Shown: positions 1 through 9,139 of the stretch, one piece after another
Numbering within the stretch: position 1 is the stretch's first letter
Layout of the letters: every line of letters starts with the position of its first letter
From: Marinobacterium rhizophilum
GTDB lineage: Bacteria; Pseudomonadota; Gammaproteobacteria; Pseudomonadales; Balneatricaceae
DNA: 64,000 nucleotides
Assembly: GCF_024397915.1 (NCBI RefSeq)
Contig: NZ_CP073347.1
Span: 4,836,001 to 4,900,000 of the forward strand
Direction of reading: 5' to 3'
Notes under the pieces: generated by a model
What the model saw: the letters and a program-made list of their open reading frames with translations, nothing else
Told to the model about the DNA's origin: nothing
Databases searched by the model: none
Made by a program: the position numbers and the translations under genes

Positions 1-2
1 GT

Positions 3-125
3 GTTGCACTCAGTGGTTTTGCCGCCATTCTTCTGAACCTGGTACTGCCCCGCAGCGTTCCTGCAGCTGACGATCTGGCGGCTGAGAAGGCCGTGCTGAA
101 TGACCTGCCGGATCAGCGTCGCTAG
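3..125 (+). CDS. NCS2 nucleobase:cation symporter, C-terminal end only
   Basis: Open frame entering from the left edge and stopping at a TAG at 123-125. The 40 visible residues are a short hydrophobic stretch (SGFAAILLNLVLPR) followed by a charged hydrophilic tail. An 'ILLNLVLPR' end to the last membrane helix is typical of xanthine/uric acid/uracil permeases of the NCS2 family, which import purines or pyrimidines with a cation. The substrate cannot be told from this fragment and the start lies outside the window. The assignment rests on a short motif, so another multi-pass permease is possible. Confidence 0.55.
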   Translation, partial: VALSGFAAILLNLVLPRSVPAADDLAAEKAVLNDLPDQRR

Positions 126-332
126 GCTGGCTTCGTCACTGTGGTTACGGCGGTCGCTGGCTTGACGCTCCGGGTGCAAGCCGGTAACGTAGCCGCGCTA
201 TTGTGCATGTGCGAAAAATAGCCGCTTTGACGCGGGCCCCGCCGGGGCCGGGTGTCCCGTGCCTCTACTTATCAAGACCCGCCAGCGGCACCTTGCTGTC
301 GCTGGCGAAACTCCAGACCTGACGGATAACGG

Positions 333-1811
333 ATGATTAACTCTTTGCAACGCCAATGGTTCTCCAACACGCGTGGCGACCTGCTGGCCGGTGCCGTGGT
401 GGCCCTGGCCCTGATTCCCGAGGCAATCGCCTTTTCCATTATTGCCGGTGTGGATCCCAAGGTGGGTCTGTACGCGTCCTTCTGTATCGCGGTGGTAATT
501 GCCTTTGTCGGCGGCCGCCCCGGCATGATTTCGGCGGCCACCGGTGCCATGGCGCTGCTGATGGTGACCCTGGTACGCGAGCACGGGCTGCAGTACCTGC
601 TGGCGGCTTCCCTGCTGACCGGGGTGCTGCAGATCGGGGCCGGCTACCTGAAGCTGGGCAGCCTGATGCGCTTCGTTTCCCGCTCGGTGGTGACGGGGTT
701 CGTCAATGCCCTGGCGATCCTGATCTTTATGGCGCAGTTGCCTGAGCTGATCGATGTGACCTGGCATGTCTATGCCATGACCGCTGCCGGGCTTGGCATC
801 ATCTACCTGTTCCCCTACGTGACCCGGGCGGTGCCGTCTCCGCTGGTGTGCATCCTGACCCTGACCGGCCTGTCGATGTACCTGGGGCTGGATATCCGTA
901 CCGTGGGTGACATGGGTGAGCTGCCCGATACCCTGCCGATTTTCCTGTGGCCCGACGTGCCACTGAACTTTGAAACCCTGCAGATCATCTTCCCCTATGC
1001 CGCTGCCATGGCCGTGGTCGGCCTGCTGGAATCCATGATGACCGCGACCATCGTGGACGACCTGACCGACACCTCCAGTGACAAGAACCGCGAGTGCAAG
1101 GGGCAGGGCGTGTCCAACATCGCCTCCAGCCTGCTCGGTGGCATGGCGGGCTGCGCCATGATCGGCCAGTCGGTGATCAACGTGAAATCCGGCGGCCGTA
1201 CCCGCCTGTCGACCCTGACCGCGGGCCTGCTGCTGCTGATCATGGTGGTGTTCCTGGATGAGTGGGTTGCGCAGATTCCCATGGCGGCGCTGGTGGCCGT
1301 GATGATCATGGTATCCATCGGTACCTTCAGCTGGGATTCCATCCGTAACCTCAAGCAGCACCCGCTGTCCACCAATCTCGTCATGATCGCGACCGTGGTG
1401 GTGGTGGTGTTTACCCACAACCTGGCCTACGGCGTGTTCGTCGGTGTCCTGCTGGCCGCCATGTTCTTTGCCAGCAAGGTGGGGCACTACATGCGGGTGG
1501 ACAGCCATGTGGATGATACCCAGTCGCTGCGCGAGTACCGCGTATCGGGACAGGTGTTCTTTGCATCGGCGGACAAGTTTATCGCTGCCTTTGATTTCAA
1601 GGAGGTTCTGGACAAGGTCGTGATCGACGTCACCCATGCGCACTTCTGGGACATCACCGCCGTATCCTCGCTGGACAAGGTGGTGGTCAAGTTCCGCCGC
1701 GAGGGCACCGAAGTCGAGGTCTGCGGGCTGAACGAAGCCAGTGCCACCATCGTCGACCGCTTTGGCCAGTACGACAAGCCGGGCAGTGCCGACGAGCTGA
1801 TCGGGCACTGA
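333..1811 (+). CDS. SulP/SLC26 family anion transporter with STAS domain
   Basis: 492-residue inner-membrane protein. The N-terminal part (about residues 10-385) is a run of hydrophobic helices and opens with the SulP pattern GDLLAGAVVALALIPEAIAFSIIAGVDP and the GLYASF signature. The last ~100 residues are soluble and fit a STAS domain (DKVVIDVTHAHFWDITAVSSLDKV). The family moves sulfate, bicarbonate or other anions. This short form (about 490 residues against 550-600 for classical sulfate permeases), next to a universal stress protein, resembles bacterial bicarbonate or unknown-anion members, so sulfate should not be assumed. The ATG at 333 is preceded by a weak GGAT Shine-Dalgarno. A GAGGGGC/GCCCCTC hairpin (1862-1882) follows the stop but has no T-run. 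Confidence 0.9.
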   Translation: MINSLQRQWFSNTRGDLLAGAVVALALIPEAIAFSIIAGVDPKVGLYASFCIAVVIAFVGGRPGMISAATGAMALLMVTLVREHGLQYLLAASLLTGVLQIGAGYLKLGSLMRFVSRSVVTGFVNALAILIFMAQLPELIDVTWHVYAMTAAGLGIIYLFPYVTRAVPSPLVCILTLTGLSMYLGLDIRTVGDMGELPDTLPIFLWPDVPLNFETLQIIFPYAAAMAVVGLLESMMTATIVDDLTDTSSDKNRECKGQGVSNIASSLLGGMAGCAMIGQSVINVKSGGRTRLSTLTAGLLLLIMVVFLDEWVAQIPMAALVAVMIMVSIGTFSWDSIRNLKQHPLSTNLVMIATVVVVVFTHNLAYGVFVGVLLAAMFFASKVGHYMRVDSHVDDTQSLREYRVSGQVFFASADKFIAAFDFKEVLDKVVIDVTHAHFWDITAVSSLDKVVVKFRREGTEVEVCGLNEASATIVDRFGQYDKPGSADELIGH

Positions 1812-1838
1812 TCCTGCGAAGCGGCGTGCAGTTATAGG

Positions 1839-1859
1839 CGGGGCAGCAGCCCTGCGTCC
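1839..1859 (+). repeat. 21-bp exact repeat, copy 1
   Basis: The 21 bases 1839-1859 (core GGGGCAGCAGCCCTGCGTCC) recur exactly, in the same orientation, at 34912-34932. Here the repeat lies between the SulP gene and the stress-protein gene, just upstream of a GC-rich hairpin. An exact 21-mer shared by two non-coding stretches of a 64-kb window is not expected by chance. Its nature is unknown. Confidence 0.6.
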
Positions 1860-1969
1860 GCGAGGGGCTTTTCTGGCCCCTCAGGCATGTTATGGTTGAC
1901 TCCTGCGACCGGCAGGGCGCAGCACGCGCAGATGCGCCCCGTTCATTGCTGTACAGGGAGTGACCATCC

Positions 1970-2821
1970 ATGAATAAAGTATTTGCCTGTATCGGTGCCA
2001 TGCAGTCCTCGGCGGCGGTATGTGACAGTGCGGCCTGGGCCAGCCGGCGCCTGGAGGCGCCGCTGGTATTGCTGCATGTGCTGGACCGCAGCGAAAGCGC
2101 GGCCGAAGTGGATCTTAGCGGCAATATTGGCCTGGGGAGCCGCGAGCACCTGCTGCAGGAGCTGGCCACGCTGGATGAAAAGCGTGGCCGGCTGGCGATT
2201 GAGGCCGGCAAGGCCATGCTGGAGGCCGCCGCCGAGCGGGCCCGCAGTCAGGGTGTCGAAGCGCCGGCGCAGATGCAGCGTCACGGTGATCTGGCTGAAA
2301 GCCTGGGTGAGCTGGAAGACGAGATTCGTCTGCTGGTGCTGGGGCTGCACAGCAGCCACAGTCACAGCCCGGGCATGCCGGTGGGCAGCCATGTGGAAAG
2401 CGTGATTCGCACCATGCACAGGCCCATTCTGGTGATCCCGGGGGCGTTCAGTGAACCCCGCAGCCTGATGCTGGCCTTTGATGGCAGCGCCACTACCCTC
2501 AAGGGTGTCGAGATGCTGGCGGCGAGCCCGCTGTTTCGCGGGCTGCCCTGTCATCTGGTGATGGTGGGTGCGGATAGCGCCGAGCATCGCGGCGTGCTGG
2601 ATGCTGCGCGGGAAACGCTGGAAAAGGCCGGTTTCGATGTGACGGCGGTGCTCACAAGCGGTGATGTGGAACCGGTGCTGCACGCCTACCAGGCCGAAAA
2701 CAATATCGACCTGTTGGTGATGGGGGCCTACGGTCATTCGCGCATTCGCCAGCTGCTGGTGGGCAGCACTACGCGCAACATGCTGAACAATACGGCCACG
2801 CCCTTGCTGCTGCTGCGCTAA
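1970..2821 (+). CDS. Tandem-domain universal stress protein (UspA family)
   Basis: 283 residues forming two consecutive Usp domains (about 1-145 and 150-283). The C-terminal domain ends with the family's nucleotide-binding/closing motif, LLVMGAYGHSRIRQLLVGSTTRNML followed by the strand TPLLLLR; GAYGHSR is the ATP-loop signature. The N-terminal domain has a degenerate version (LLVLGLHSSHSHS...GSHVESVIR). UspE-like tandem proteins are cytoplasmic and linked to stress or energy depletion. The gene lies about 160 bp downstream of the SulP transporter in the same direction, a common pairing that may mean co-regulation. The start at 1970 has an AGGGAG Shine-Dalgarno. A perfect 12-bp inverted repeat follows the stop. 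Confidence 0.92.
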   Translation: MNKVFACIGAMQSSAAVCDSAAWASRRLEAPLVLLHVLDRSESAAEVDLSGNIGLGSREHLLQELATLDEKRGRLAIEAGKAMLEAAAERARSQGVEAPAQMQRHGDLAESLGELEDEIRLLVLGLHSSHSHSPGMPVGSHVESVIRTMHRPILVIPGAFSEPRSLMLAFDGSATTLKGVEMLAASPLFRGLPCHLVMVGADSAEHRGVLDAARETLEKAGFDVTAVLTSGDVEPVLHAYQAENNIDLLVMGAYGHSRIRQLLVGSTTRNMLNNTATPLLLLR

Positions 2822-2830
2822 CCGTTGCTA

Positions 2831-2855
2831 CGCGCAGCGCCCAGGGCGCTGCGCG
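2831..2855. terminator. Hairpin between convergent genes
   Basis: A perfect 12-bp inverted repeat (CGCGCAGCGCCC at 2831-2842 and its complement at 2844-2855) lies 10 bases after the stress-protein stop and before the 3' end of the convergent MocR gene. The downstream bases are only moderately T-rich. It probably acts as a bidirectional terminator or 3'-end stabiliser. Confidence 0.6.
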
Positions 2856-2907
2856 CGCGACTGTTCCTTCCTTTACCCTTTATCCTTGTCCGAACCTGCG
2901 GTGGGCT

Positions 2908-4404
2908 TTACTGTGCCTCCGCGTCGCTCAATTCCCGAATAAGCTCTGCCAGAATCCGGATTCCCGGGTCGATGGCCTCAGGGGCGATGGCGGAAAAACC
3001 CAGCTTGATGCAGTTTTGCGGCAGATTGTCGGCGTAATGGTAGCTGTCGCCGGAAATGATCAGAATTCCCTTCTGGGCGGCGGCGCGCTTGAGCTGTGCC
3101 GCGTTCACCGTTTCCGGCAGGCGGCACCAGAATGAGGAGCCGCCGGAGGGCAGGGTATAGCTGCCGGGCAAGTGGCTGTTGAGTGCCTGGGCCATGATTT
3201 CGCTGCGCTGTGCAAACTTGCGGGCGAGCTTGCGCAGCAGTGCATCGTGATACCCCTGGGCCAGGAACAGCGCCACGGCACGCTGGTTGTTCAGTGGCGG
3301 GTGGCGCAGCATCAGCTGGCGCAGGTTGCGGGCTTCCTGGATCAGGGCTTTGGGGCCCACCATGAAGCCCATGCGCAGGCCCGGCGCCAGGGTTTTGGAC
3401 AGGCTGCCGATATAAAGCACCCGGTCGTGCTGGTCCAGGCTCTTGAGTGCCGGCGTCGGGTTGGACTCGAAGTTGATCTCCATTTCATAGTCATCCTCCA
3501 CCACGATGAAATCGTCCTGCAGGGCCTTGTCGAGCAGCGTGCGCCGCCTTTCCAGCGGCATGGTAACGGTGGTGGGGCACTGGTAGCTGGGGGTGATGTA
3601 GAGCGCGTCGCAATCATCCAGCTGCTCATCGACCACCAGGCCGTTTTCGTCCACGGCCAGGCTTTTTACCCGGGCGCCGAAGAGCGCGGCGATGTGGCCG
3701 GCGCTGGCATAGCCCGGATCCTCAATGCCGAAGGTGGTGGTGCTGTCGAGCAGCAGCTGTGCCAGCAGGTACAGCGCCTGTTGGGAGCCTATGGTAACCA
3801 GGATCTCATCCTTGTCGGCCTGGATGCCGCGGCTCGGCAGAATGCGTTTTTGCAGCTGCTCGATGAGCATGGGGTCGTCGCTGTCATAGCGATCCGATGA
3901 CCAGTCCCGTATGGCCTGCACACTGACGGCATCGCGCCAGCACTTGCGCCAGTTGTCGATCGGGAACAGCGCCGAGTCCAGCTGACCATAGATAAAGGGG
4001 TAGGGATACGAATGCCAGGCATGGGCCAGGCTCGGGTTGGACTGGGCCGGCGGTTTGATCTTGAGCCGGGTTGACCAGTCGACCTTGTCACAGCTGTCGG
4101 TCGCAGGGGGCGTCTTGCTGCCCTGCTCGAGCTTGCCGGCGACAAACTGCGGATTAACGAAATAGCCGCTGCGCTCCTTCGACGTCAGGTAGCCATCGGT
4201 GGCCAGCTCATCGTAGACCAGCACGATGGTGTTGCGGGCGACGTTCAGTGTCTTGGCCAGGCTGCGGCTCGATGGCAGCGGCTCGTCCAGCGGCAGGAAG
4301 CCACCAAGGATTGCGTTCACCAGTTGCTCGCGAATCTGCTTCTGCAAGGTGGCGTTATTGTTTCTGTCCAGGTGAAAGAGTGCTGACATGTGCATACCCG
4401 CCAT
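2908..4404 (-). CDS. MocR/PdxR-type regulator (GntR HTH + aminotransferase fold)
   Basis: 498 residues. An N-terminal GntR winged helix (about 12-80; LPSSRSLAKTLNVARNTIVLVYDELATDGYL) is joined by a linker to a fold-type I aminotransferase domain (about 130-490). The PLP lysine sits in SLSKTLAPGLRMGF, and the conserved Asp/Tyr region is IGSQQALYLLAQ...DDCDALYITPSYQCPT. MocR proteins use PLP or an amino-compound adduct as ligand and usually control a divergent gene, here the GMC oxidoreductase across a 409-bp AT-rich gap. Alternative starts exist at the third and fifth residues after the first Met (MAGMHMSALF). PdxR proper controls PLP synthesis, but no pdx gene is nearby, so a catabolic or osmolyte-related role is more likely. 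Confidence 0.9.
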   Translation of the reverse strand: MAGMHMSALFHLDRNNNATLQKQIREQLVNAILGGFLPLDEPLPSSRSLAKTLNVARNTIVLVYDELATDGYLTSKERSGYFVNPQFVAGKLEQGSKTPPATDSCDKVDWSTRLKIKPPAQSNPSLAHAWHSYPYPFIYGQLDSALFPIDNWRKCWRDAVSVQAIRDWSSDRYDSDDPMLIEQLQKRILPSRGIQADKDEILVTIGSQQALYLLAQLLLDSTTTFGIEDPGYASAGHIAALFGARVKSLAVDENGLVVDEQLDDCDALYITPSYQCPTTVTMPLERRRTLLDKALQDDFIVVEDDYEMEINFESNPTPALKSLDQHDRVLYIGSLSKTLAPGLRMGFMVGPKALIQEARNLRQLMLRHPPLNNQRAVALFLAQGYHDALLRKLARKFAQRSEIMAQALNSHLPGSYTLPSGGSSFWCRLPETVNAAQLKRAAAQKGILIISGDSYHYADNLPQNCIKLGFSAIAPEAIDPGIRILAELIRELSDAEAQ

Positions 4405-4813
4405 TATTTTTAGAGATTATATACGCGTGGCTGTGCCCGTTTCTGCCCGCTCGCCTGCAAAGATGGGGCGTTTTTGCCGATTGCACAGGGTTTCCCGCGC
4501 CCTGCGGTGAGTCGGCCTATCTTCCGGACAGGGCATGGGCTTGTGCCATTCTCGCCAGGCCGTTTCTATAGACTATGAAATTAAGTTACAAAAGTCACTA
4601 AATTTGAGACTGATGTTTTCAAATATCAATAAAATTGTTGATTTGTTTCCTGGTTGAAACGATACTCCAGTTATCGAAACGGCTGTTAAGTGATCATTCA
4701 AGACTGATTGGAGGCCTGCTCAGGTCCGGGGTTCTCACCAGGCAGGCTGCGGAACTGATCTTGCTGGTTGAGATAAGTAACTGTTTAAAAATAAAAAATG
4801 GATGGTATGACTG
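4405..4813. promoter_or_regulatory. Divergent promoter region, MocR regulator / GMC oxidoreductase
   Basis: 409 bp, clearly more AT-rich than the flanking genes, particularly 4560-4700, with no coding signal. It contains an interrupted inverted repeat CAAATATCAA/TTGTTGATTTG near 4619-4646 and a CGATA-N7-TATCG dyad near 4660-4676. These are plausible binding sites for the MocR protein, which usually recognises repeated half sites between itself and its divergent target. No confident -10/-35 pair was assigned. Confidence 0.4.
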
Positions 4814-6451
4814 ATGTCTCTAGATTCTGCCTATGACTACATTGTGATCGGCGCAGGCTCCGCCGGCTGTGTAATGGCAAGCCGTCTGTCGGAAAACCCC
4901 GCGCACTCGGTGCTGCTGATAGAGGCGGGAAGCCGGGACACGAATCCCTGGATTCATGTTCCCATCGGCTACTTCAAGACCATGCACAACCCGAAAACCG
5001 ACTGGTGCTACATGACCGAGCCGGATCCGGGTATCAATGGTCGTCAGCTGCAATGGCCGCGCGGCAAGGTGCTCGGCGGCTCCAGTTCGCTCAACGGCCT
5101 GCTTTATATTCGCGGCCAGAAAGAAGACTACGATGACTGGGCGGCGCTGGGTAATGAGGGTTGGTCCTACAAGGACGTGCTGCCGTACTTCATCAAGTCC
5201 GAAGACCAGGAGCGGGGCGCCGATGCCTATCATGGCGTCGGTGGGCCGCTGTCGGTTTCCAATATCCGCGTAAAACGCGAAATCTGTGACAAGTTTATCG
5301 ATGCCGCCCAACAGGTGGGTATTCCGCGCAACGATGACTGCAACGGCGAGACCCAGGAAGGGGTCGGCTATTTCCAGTTGACGATCAAGCGTACCGGTAC
5401 CCGCTGCAGCACGGCGGTGGGCTTTCTGCGCCCGGCGCTCAAGCGCCCGAACCTGCAGGCGGTGACCAATGCGCTGGTGCATCGTATCGAGTTTGAAGGC
5501 AGCCGCGTTGTTGGCGTGACGCTGTCCATCAAGGGGCAGATGCACAGTGTCCGCTGTCGCCGCGAAGTGGTGTTGTCGGCCGGTGCCATCAACTCGCCCC
5601 AGACGCTGATGCTGTCCGGCATCGGCGACAAGGACGAGCTGGCGAAGCACAATATCCCGCTGGTGAAGCATCTGCCGGGGGTCGGGCGCAACCTGCAGGA
5701 TCATCTGCAGATTCGCACCATCTACAAGGTGAACAAGCCCATCACCCTGAATGACGAGGTGAACAACCCGCTGCGCAAGGTGATGATGGGGCTGGAGTAC
5801 GCCATGTTCCGCACGGGCCCGCTCACCATGGCAGCCAGCCAGGTGTATATATTCACCAAAACTCCGCTAAGCCCGCAACGGCCCGATATCCAGTATCACT
5901 TGCAGCCACTAAGCGCCGACAAGCCCGCCGACGGCACGCACCGATTCTCGGCCTTCACCGCCTCGGTGTGCCAGTTGCGCCCGACCAGCACCGGCCACAT
6001 TGCGCTCAAGAGCACGAACCCGGCGGACTATCCGGCGATTCATCCGAACTATCTGGCCACCGAGGAAGACCAGAAGACGGCCATCGAGTCGATCAGGATC
6101 ACGCGCCAGATCGTTAACGCACCGGCGCTGGCGCCGCTGATCCAGGAAGAACACGAGCCCGGCGTTCAGCATCAGACCGATGCCGAGCTGCTGGAGTACG
6201 CCCGCAACCGTGCCACGACCATCTATCACCCCACGGGCACCTGCAAGATGGGCCAGGACGAGATGGCCGTGGTGGATGCGCGGCTGCGGGTGCATGGCAT
6301 CGAAGGGCTGAGGGTGGTGGATGCATCCATCATGCCGGTCATTGTCTCGGGCAATACCAATGCGCCGACGATCATGATTGCCGAGAAAGCGGCGGACATG
6401 ATGAAAGAGGATGCCATGACGGCTGCCACGTTGTCGGCGTCCATGGGATAG
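4814..6451 (+). CDS. GMC-family FAD-dependent alcohol/choline dehydrogenase-like oxidoreductase
   Basis: 545 residues, the usual length for BetA-like GMC flavoproteins. The N-terminal FAD dinucleotide motif is VIGAGSAGCVMASRLSE (about 11-27) with the second-strand acidic residue in LLIEAGS. GMC signature 1 is around GKVLGGSSSLNGLLYIRG and signature 2 around GAINSPQTLMLSGIG. The catalytic His lies in YHPTGTCKMG and the C-terminal partner in SGNTNAPTIMIAEKAA. The enzyme oxidises a primary alcohol or polyol; choline is possible but unproven because no betB lies beside it. It is divergent from a MocR regulator and monocistronic, ending at a strong terminator. Confidence 0.9.
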   Translation: MSLDSAYDYIVIGAGSAGCVMASRLSENPAHSVLLIEAGSRDTNPWIHVPIGYFKTMHNPKTDWCYMTEPDPGINGRQLQWPRGKVLGGSSSLNGLLYIRGQKEDYDDWAALGNEGWSYKDVLPYFIKSEDQERGADAYHGVGGPLSVSNIRVKREICDKFIDAAQQVGIPRNDDCNGETQEGVGYFQLTIKRTGTRCSTAVGFLRPALKRPNLQAVTNALVHRIEFEGSRVVGVTLSIKGQMHSVRCRREVVLSAGAINSPQTLMLSGIGDKDELAKHNIPLVKHLPGVGRNLQDHLQIRTIYKVNKPITLNDEVNNPLRKVMMGLEYAMFRTGPLTMAASQVYIFTKTPLSPQRPDIQYHLQPLSADKPADGTHRFSAFTASVCQLRPTSTGHIALKSTNPADYPAIHPNYLATEEDQKTAIESIRITRQIVNAPALAPLIQEEHEPGVQHQTDAELLEYARNRATTIYHPTGTCKMGQDEMAVVDARLRVHGIEGLRVVDASIMPVIVSGNTNAPTIMIAEKAADMMKEDAMTAATLSASMG

Positions 6452-6527
6452 GGCATGCGCCCGATCTGAAAACAGGATCAGGCAGTGCTGTACGGGGCGC
6501 TGCGTTCAACAGGAGATCTGCGGTATT

Positions 6528-6557
6528 GCCACGGCTGGAAGCGGCCGTGGCTTTTTT
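6528..6557 (+). terminator. Rho-independent terminator
   Basis: An 8-bp perfect stem GCCACGGC (6528-6535)/GCCGTGGC (6544-6551) with an 8-base loop is followed directly by six T. It lies about 80 bp after the GMC stop and just before the convergent IclR gene's 3' end, so it terminates the GMC transcript. Confidence 0.85.
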
Positions 6558-6576
6558 GCGTCAGGCAGGCACAGGC

Positions 6577-7425
6577 TCAGGCGTCGTCGTCCGCAGATGC
6601 GTCTGTCTGTTCTTCGTCCATCAGCAGGGCGAGCTCTGCTGCGGCCTGTCGAATCGCCGGCACATGCTCCTGGGCCTGTTCAAGTGAAAGGCGTGCGGTC
6701 GGTGCGTGCATTGCCAGGGCGGCATAGAGACGGCCTTCGCTATCGCGGATGGGCACGGCTACCGCGATCATGCCCTGCAGAAACTCTTCGTTATCGACGC
6801 CAACGCCGTTCTGGCGGATCTTGCGCAGCTCCGGTTTCAGGGCTTCGGCCGAGGTTAGGGTGTTGGGGGTGTGCTTGTCCAGCGGTAGCCGGGCCAGCAG
6901 GCGGGAGCGCTTGATGCTCGACAGCTCGCTCAGAAACAGCTTGCCGCTGGCGGTGCAGTGCAGTGGAACCCGGTCATTGATCTGCAGCTGAACCCGCAGC
7001 GGCCAGTGGGTTTCGACGCGGTCGAAGTAAATCATCTCGCCGCCGCTGGGAATGGAAATATTGCAGGTTTCGCCGAGCTTCTCGGACAGGCGTTGCAGGA
7101 TGACATGGCGCTGGGTGCGCAGAAAATCGTTGTTGCTAAGTACGCCCAGGGCGATCTTGTTCAGCTTGGGGCCGGGCAACAGGCCGCGGCCATCGAGGCG
7201 GGGCTGCAGGAAACCGGCGTCCTCGAGCTGGCTGCACAGGCGATGTATGGTGGGTTTGGGTAGCTTCAGCGTGCGGTTGATTTCCGCCGGGGTCAGGGGC
7301 TGAGGCGTATTGGCGACGATTTCCAGTATGTTGAGTGCGCGCAGGATGGATGATCCCGTGTCCTTGCTGGTTGAGTCGGGCATGGTTTCTAGCCTGTACA
7401 GGTTGGCGATGCTAAGCGACATCAT
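6577..7425 (-). CDS. IclR-family transcriptional regulator
   Basis: 282 residues. The winged helix covers about 25-90 (SSILRALNILEIVANT...LTPAEINRTLKLPKPTIHRLCSQLEDAGFL) and the IclR effector domain about 105-265, with the typical RVETHWPLRVQLQINDRVPLHCTASGKLFLSEL and GVGVDNEEFLQGMIAVAVPIRD. The acidic C-terminal tail (DEEQTDASADDDA) is unusual. It is divergent from a TRAP transporter operon and probably controls it. The upstream start used here (MMSLSIANLY) competes with MPDSTSK at 7383; neither has a strong Shine-Dalgarno. A perfect palindrome CTTTCGAAAG lies at 7429-7438 right at the upstream start, a possible autoregulatory site. Confidence 0.9.
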   Translation of the reverse strand: MMSLSIANLYRLETMPDSTSKDTGSSILRALNILEIVANTPQPLTPAEINRTLKLPKPTIHRLCSQLEDAGFLQPRLDGRGLLPGPKLNKIALGVLSNNDFLRTQRHVILQRLSEKLGETCNISIPSGGEMIYFDRVETHWPLRVQLQINDRVPLHCTASGKLFLSELSSIKRSRLLARLPLDKHTPNTLTSAEALKPELRKIRQNGVGVDNEEFLQGMIAVAVPIRDSEGRLYAALAMHAPTARLSLEQAQEHVPAIRQAAAELALLMDEEQTDASADDDA

Positions 7426-7778
7426 AGGCTTTCGAAAGTCTCAATAACATCGTTTTTTGATACCCTTTTTTTGCGATCCTGGGCGCAAAGGCACAACCCT
7501 TCTCCCGGGCCTTAGGCGGTGGAGCTGAAATGTCCTGATAAAACAGGGAATTGCTGCCTAAACAGGGGGTAACGGTGTGCTTCATGGGTCGTCTTGTTAT
7601 CGTATCGAAGCTATATTCAAAAATAAACAAGCAATAAAAATTACATATTTAGGTATTTGTGAGACAAAACTTATCAAAAAATGTTGCATTTGGGCGATGT
7701 TCTGTGTTCTATTGGGCAGACGGTCTAAGGCTGACCTGCGAAATCCGGAAACCAAAAAAATAATTCAGGATGTCTATC
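7426..7778. promoter_or_regulatory. Divergent intergenic region, IclR regulator / TRAP operon
   Basis: About 350 bp without a supported gene. It has the palindrome CTTTCGAAAG (7429-7438), two ACAGGG-type direct repeats around 7540-7570, and a strongly AT-rich block (about 7600-7700) immediately upstream of the TRAP genes that probably holds their promoter. No specific operator could be assigned. Confidence 0.35.
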
Positions 7779-9026
7779 ATGGCGAAAGCAACCCCCTTCT
7801 CAGACAAGAAGCCCGAGAGCGTCTCGCGTCGGGATTTTTTCCGTGTAGCAGCGACTTACGGCATGAGTTCGACCATGCTGGCGGCCACTGCGCTGGGCAG
7901 TTTCACCCTGCCGCAGCTGACGCAGGCCGCAGAGGCCACTGCCAACCGTCGTAATAAAAAAGAGGCCAAACATACCCTGAAGTTCGGTGCGTCCGGGTTT
8001 AACGAGAATAACCTGCTGATCGAGCGTGCCGGTTGTCTGGATTTTGCCCGCGACATAGAAGACCGTACCGATGGCGAGATTCGAGTCGAATTTATCGGCG
8101 ATAACCAGATCTGTGGCCAGCTGGACTGTGTCAAGAAGACCCAGCAGGGCATCATCGACATGTTTACGGCGTCTACCCAGAACTCTGCTGGTGCCGCTCC
8201 CTATTTGAATGTGCTCGATTACGCCTATATGTTCCCGACCCGGGCTTCGCAGTACCACTTCCTTTACCATCCCGACAGCCAGCGCCTGCTGCGTGACCCG
8301 CTAAAGAAAAAGCACGGGCTGCAGTTCCTGTTTTCTCATTGTGAGCTGCGTGGTTTGCAGATGGGGCTGGGCTGGCAAGACAAGCCGCTGATTACCGATA
8401 TCGATGTGTTAAAAGGTACCAAGAACCGCGTTACGGGTACCCAGCTTGGTCGTATCGCGATGCAGCTCCTGGAACTCAACCCTGTACCCATTGCCTGGTC
8501 TGAAACCCTGGATGGTCTCAAGTCGGGGCTGATCGATGGTGCCGAGACCTGGGCTGGTGCGGTGGGTTACGCCAACATGTCACCGGTAATCTCTCAGTCG
8601 GTCGACCTGCGCCTCTTCTGTGGCACCGAAGCCACCATGATGGATGCCAAGGTTTTCGATAGCATGAGTCCGGCTCTGCAGGAAGCGGTGATGGAGTCTG
8701 CTTATCTGACCCAGGTTAAAATCCAGGCAGCTCAGGAAGCGGCGCTGGTTAATACCGTGGGTGCCACCGTGCCTTCACTTGCCGGAACCCTCTTTCATGA
8801 GCATAACGTGCGGGTTGCGCCGCTATCGGATGAAGTGCGTGCTAAAGCCGAACGTATCTGTGCGCCTGAATTCAACCCTGAGCCCTGGGTGCAATGGCGC
8901 GAACGTCTCGACAAGTGGGCGGGTGGTATCGATACCTATACCGAGATCCACAAGATCGCTCGTGAAATTCCCCTGGACACACTTGCCGAGAATGTCGAGC
9001 CCCGTCGCTGGTGGAAAAACGCCTGA
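7779..9026 (+). CDS. TRAP transporter solute-binding protein (DctP family), Tat signal
   Basis: About 415 residues. The N-terminus carries a twin-arginine signal (SRRDFF) followed by a hydrophobic stretch ending near TQAAEA, so this binding protein should be exported folded. The body has DctP features (LKFGASGFNENN..., IRVEFIGDNQICGQLDCVKKTQQGIIDMFTAS, GLKSGLIDGAETW). It delivers an organic acid or other small anion to the DctQ/DctM permease encoded next. I chose ATG 7779 (MAKATPF) because AGGA at 7767-7770 is 8 bases upstream of it, whereas the in-frame ATG at 7770 overlaps that AGGA. The GAETW region and length place it in the larger, mannitol/chloroaromatic-like branch, but the substrate is unknown. 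Confidence 0.9.
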   Translation: MAKATPFSDKKPESVSRRDFFRVAATYGMSSTMLAATALGSFTLPQLTQAAEATANRRNKKEAKHTLKFGASGFNENNLLIERAGCLDFARDIEDRTDGEIRVEFIGDNQICGQLDCVKKTQQGIIDMFTASTQNSAGAAPYLNVLDYAYMFPTRASQYHFLYHPDSQRLLRDPLKKKHGLQFLFSHCELRGLQMGLGWQDKPLITDIDVLKGTKNRVTGTQLGRIAMQLLELNPVPIAWSETLDGLKSGLIDGAETWAGAVGYANMSPVISQSVDLRLFCGTEATMMDAKVFDSMSPALQEAVMESAYLTQVKIQAAQEAALVNTVGATVPSLAGTLFHEHNVRVAPLSDEVRAKAERICAPEFNPEPWVQWRERLDKWAGGIDTYTEIHKIAREIPLDTLAENVEPRRWWKNA

Positions 9027-9139
9027 TCCCTTTTGTCTTACTCCTTTTAGGTGACTAAAGATGCCGGTTTAGCTAAGGGTAACCGGCGTTATGTTCGCGG
9101 GCCTGTGTTCGCTGGTATAGGGTTAAAGGTGGTTGGGTT

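Noticed and set aside
198..1808. Long open frame on the minus strand opposite the SulP gene
   Set aside because: His/Gln/Gly-rich product with no domain. It mirrors codon bias of the real plus-strand gene, which has clear SulP and STAS features.
4814..6451. Naming the first GMC enzyme betA (choline dehydrogenase)
   Set aside because: No betB, betI or choline carrier is adjacent, and GMC substrate cannot be read from motifs alone.
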